From NCBI GenBank assembly GCA_944372725.1, contig CALWAA010000060.1, positions 1 to 6,580 of the forward strand: 6,580 nucleotides of DNA, in the 5' to 3' direction. The notes below the pieces were generated by a model, which saw nothing but the letters and a program-made list of their open reading frames with translations, was not told the origin of the DNA and searched no databases. The DNA is from an uncultured Bacilli bacterium (GTDB lineage Bacteria; Bacillota_I; Bacilli_A; RF39; UBA660). A program made the translations under genes and the position numbers. Positions 5,297 through 6,580 of the stretch are shown here, in pieces. Within the stretch, counting starts at the first letter, position 1; each line of letters starts with the position of its first letter.

Positions 5297-5307
5297 TATG
5301 ATAGAAT
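5297..5307 (+). promoter_or_regulatory. Extended -10 promoter of tRNA-Arg
   Basis: TATGATAGAAT (5297-5307) contains TATG one base before TAGAAT, an extended -10, placed so that transcription would start 1 to 3 bases before the mature tRNA 5' end at 5316. I find no good -35 at the right distance. A second TATACT at 5235-5240, with a poor -35 (TTGGTG 5213-5218), could give a longer precursor. Confidence 0.5.
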
Positions 5308-5315
5308 ATAGATAT

Positions 5316-5392
5316 GTCCCAATAGTTCAGCTGGATAGAATGCTAGCCTCCGACGCTAGAGATCGTGGGTTCGAATCCCGCTTGGGACACCA
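5316..5392 (+). tRNA. tRNA-Arg (anticodon CCG)
   Basis: This 77-nt tRNA folds cleanly. The acceptor stem GTCCCAA (5316-5322) pairs with TTGGGAC (5382-5388), followed by discriminator A and an encoded CCA (5390-5392). The anticodon stem CTAGC/GCTAG is perfect around the loop CTCCGAC, giving anticodon CCG, which reads CGG. The T arm is GTGGG-TTCGAAT-CCCGC, with one G-T pair. The D arm has a G-T pair at its base. CGG codons are used in this window, for example in cdsA (3054-3056) and rseP. The next start codon lies only 24 bases after CCA with no terminator between, so the tRNA and the following gene are probably one transcript. Confidence 0.96.
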
Positions 5393-5415
5393 TTTATTTT
5401 GGGGGAGGTTTTATA

Positions 5416-6135
5416 ATGGAGTTAATTTTAATTTATATTATTCTTGTAGCTTTAGGATTTGGTATAGAGTTAAAAATGGAATTACAAATGTTTAAAGATA
5501 TTGCGGATGCTGGTTATAAGCCTAATTTTGAAGTTTTAGCAAACATTAGTAAGACGTTTCCAGAACAAAAGAAAAATGCTTTTCTATCTTTACTTATTCC
5601 GGGAGTTAATTTTGCTTATTTAGCAGATAGAGCTAAAAAATATCAGGAGCAGAAACCTTATTTATTAGATTCTCTTTATGTGATGGATGTTATTTCGGAA
5701 ATGAATGATTATGAAAAAAGAGAATATGAGAAAAAGCCTACTGGTTTAAGAGCTATTTCTGTGCCTATTATTTGCCAAAATAAATTAGATCATGCTTTTG
5801 TGATAGAAAAAAAGGAGCCTTTTGGTATTAGTAAAATTTATTATGAAAGAAATTCTCAAACGGATCAATATACCATTCTTTTTGTAGAAGGTCCAGCGAA
5901 ACATCTTAGTGAATCAGAATTAATGGATATCGTAAAACAAAGTCATGAACACTTATCAGATTTAGTTACTAAAGCAATATTAGAAGCAGTTTTAAGCCAA
6001 GGACCTAAAAAAGATGATTTCAGCGAAAGAGAAATGTTAGAACTTTTTTACAAGAATTTGGAAGCAGAGAAAGTTTCACGTAGTGGTGAGTCTGATGTTT
6101 TAAAGCGTACCTTGAAAAAACCAGAAGATAAATAA
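5416..6135 (+). CDS. Uncharacterised membrane-anchored protein
   Basis: I do not recognise this 239-residue protein. Residues 3-19 form a clear N-terminal membrane segment or uncleaved signal anchor (LILIYIILVALGFGI), and 55-70 (AFLSLLIPGVNFAYLA) may be a second one, which would make a hairpin in the membrane with a short polar loop. The middle (74-110) is charged and rich in Tyr, Glu and Lys. Residues 125-160 look like a small beta-rich unit (HAFVIEKKEPFGISKIYYE and YTILFVEGP), followed by a helical region (165-195) and a basic, probably disordered tail. The ATG at 5416 follows GGGGGAGG (5401-5408), a very strong ribosome binding site, with 7-base spacing; an in-frame ATG at 5365 lies inside the tRNA. 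The stop overlaps the start of the HD-domain gene, so the two products may act together. Function is unknown. Confidence 0.85.
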   Translation: MELILIYIILVALGFGIELKMELQMFKDIADAGYKPNFEVLANISKTFPEQKKNAFLSLLIPGVNFAYLADRAKKYQEQKPYLLDSLYVMDVISEMNDYEKREYEKKPTGLRAISVPIICQNKLDHAFVIEKKEPFGISKIYYERNSQTDQYTILFVEGPAKHLSESELMDIVKQSHEHLSDLVTKAILEAVLSQGPKKDDFSEREMLELFYKNLEAEKVSRSGESDVLKRTLKKPEDK

Positions 6136-6580
6136 TGGGGTATTTTATGCTTGTAGAACAATATAATACTTTAAATAAAGAAAATTCAAATTCTATTTTA
6201 GATAAATATTTTGCTACCAAAACATTACAAAGATTGAAGGGAAAAGGATTGTTTTGTGGGATGGATTATGTAAGCATTCCCGAATTAATACCAAGAGAAT
6301 ACTATTCCCGATATGATCACTCTAAAAATGTTGGTTACACTGCTTGGAAGTTATCGGAAGACTTAAAAGTGGCCTTAGCAGGTGCTTTTCATGATGTGGG
6401 TTCTTTATCATTTGCTCATGTTAATTCTTTTAAAAAAGGAGATGCTTTAAAACAAGAGAGTGATGAGTTAAGTGTAAGAGAAATATTACTTCAAGATGAA
6501 GAGTTGCTTTCGTATTTACATGATGACCATATTTTGATAGATGATGTTGTAGAAGCTACAAAGTATCCTTTAATTGATAA
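6135..6580 (+). CDS. HD-domain phosphohydrolase-like protein (partial)
   Basis: This is the first 148 codons of a gene cut by the right edge of the window. The sequence RYDHSKNVGYTAWKL (59-73) followed by AGAFHDVGSLSFAHV (82-96) gives the metal-binding H62 and H86-D87 of the HD superfamily, in the arrangement seen in dGTPase/SAMHD1-like and related phosphohydrolases (R-x-x-HS ... HD-x-G-x-x-x-F-x-H). HDDH at 129-132 may add metal ligands. In relatives the helix after the HD motif often carries HE; here ESDELSVREIL (108-118) occupies a similar place without that His, so the subfamily is uncertain. Start: ATG at 6135 overlaps the previous stop by one base; ATG at 6147, with GGGG at 6137-6140, is an equal alternative. 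Neither has a good ribosome binding site, so translation is probably coupled to the gene before it. Confidence 0.8.
   Translation, partial: MGYFMLVEQYNTLNKENSNSILDKYFATKTLQRLKGKGLFCGMDYVSIPELIPREYYSRYDHSKNVGYTAWKLSEDLKVALAGAFHDVGSLSFAHVNSFKKGDALKQESDELSVREILLQDEELLSYLHDDHILIDDVVEATKYPLID

Noticed and set aside
5289..5495. Reading frame running through the tRNA-Arg gene
   Set aside because: It covers the tRNA promoter and the whole tRNA, has no ribosome binding site, and overlaps the well-supported gene at 5416.
6020..6220. Minus-strand reading frame across the gene junction at 6135
   Set aside because: It is antisense to two plus-strand genes with good support and has no expression signals.

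Overview
The window is an AT-rich, gene-dense stretch of core chromosome from a low-GC Firmicute. The CotE-type spore-coat protein, the AGGAGG-type ribosome binding sites, and the rpsP-khpA and cdsA-rseP gene pairs point to class Bacilli. The broken synteny and very short gaps suggest an uncultured gut-type lineage near Erysipelotrichales/RF39, but that placement is inference. No mobile element, CRISPR array or phage gene is visible. Trp is encoded by TGG, no in-frame TGA was noticed, and all nine visible stop codons are TAA or TAG.

Layout. A HIT-family hydrolase (65-435, minus) diverges from a cotE-like gene (542-1072, plus) across a 106-base gap. That gap holds a clean sigma-A promoter for the HIT gene and a CATACATT box, resembling sigma-E/sigma-K promoters, for cotE. 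Next come rpsP-khpA (ribosomal protein S16 and a KH-domain RNA-binding protein), trpS, and a cdsA-rseP pair (phospholipid precursor synthesis and an intramembrane protease). From 4663 to 4902 there is no protein gene, but there is a probable small RNA of about 113 nt with its own promoter, three overlapping hairpins and a strong terminator. It is followed by a second promoter for an unrecognised 79-residue protein (4903-5142). Then come a tRNA-Arg (anticodon CCG, 5316-5392), an unrecognised 239-residue membrane-anchored protein with its start codon 24 bases after the tRNA (5416-6135), and the start of an HD-domain phosphohydrolase-like gene that overlaps it and runs off the right edge.

How it works together. 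Most genes are ordinary housekeeping functions arranged as short, separate transcription units. Signals are packed tightly. Three terminators overlap the stop codon of the gene they end, and the rpsP -35 box lies in the 3' arm of the cotE terminator. In all six protein-gene promoters identified, the -10 box ends 20 to 23 bases before the start codon, so predicted mRNAs begin almost at the Shine-Dalgarno sequence. The most open points are the three-hairpin RNA at 4709-4821, the 79-residue protein after it, and the tRNA-membrane protein-HD protein unit at the right end.
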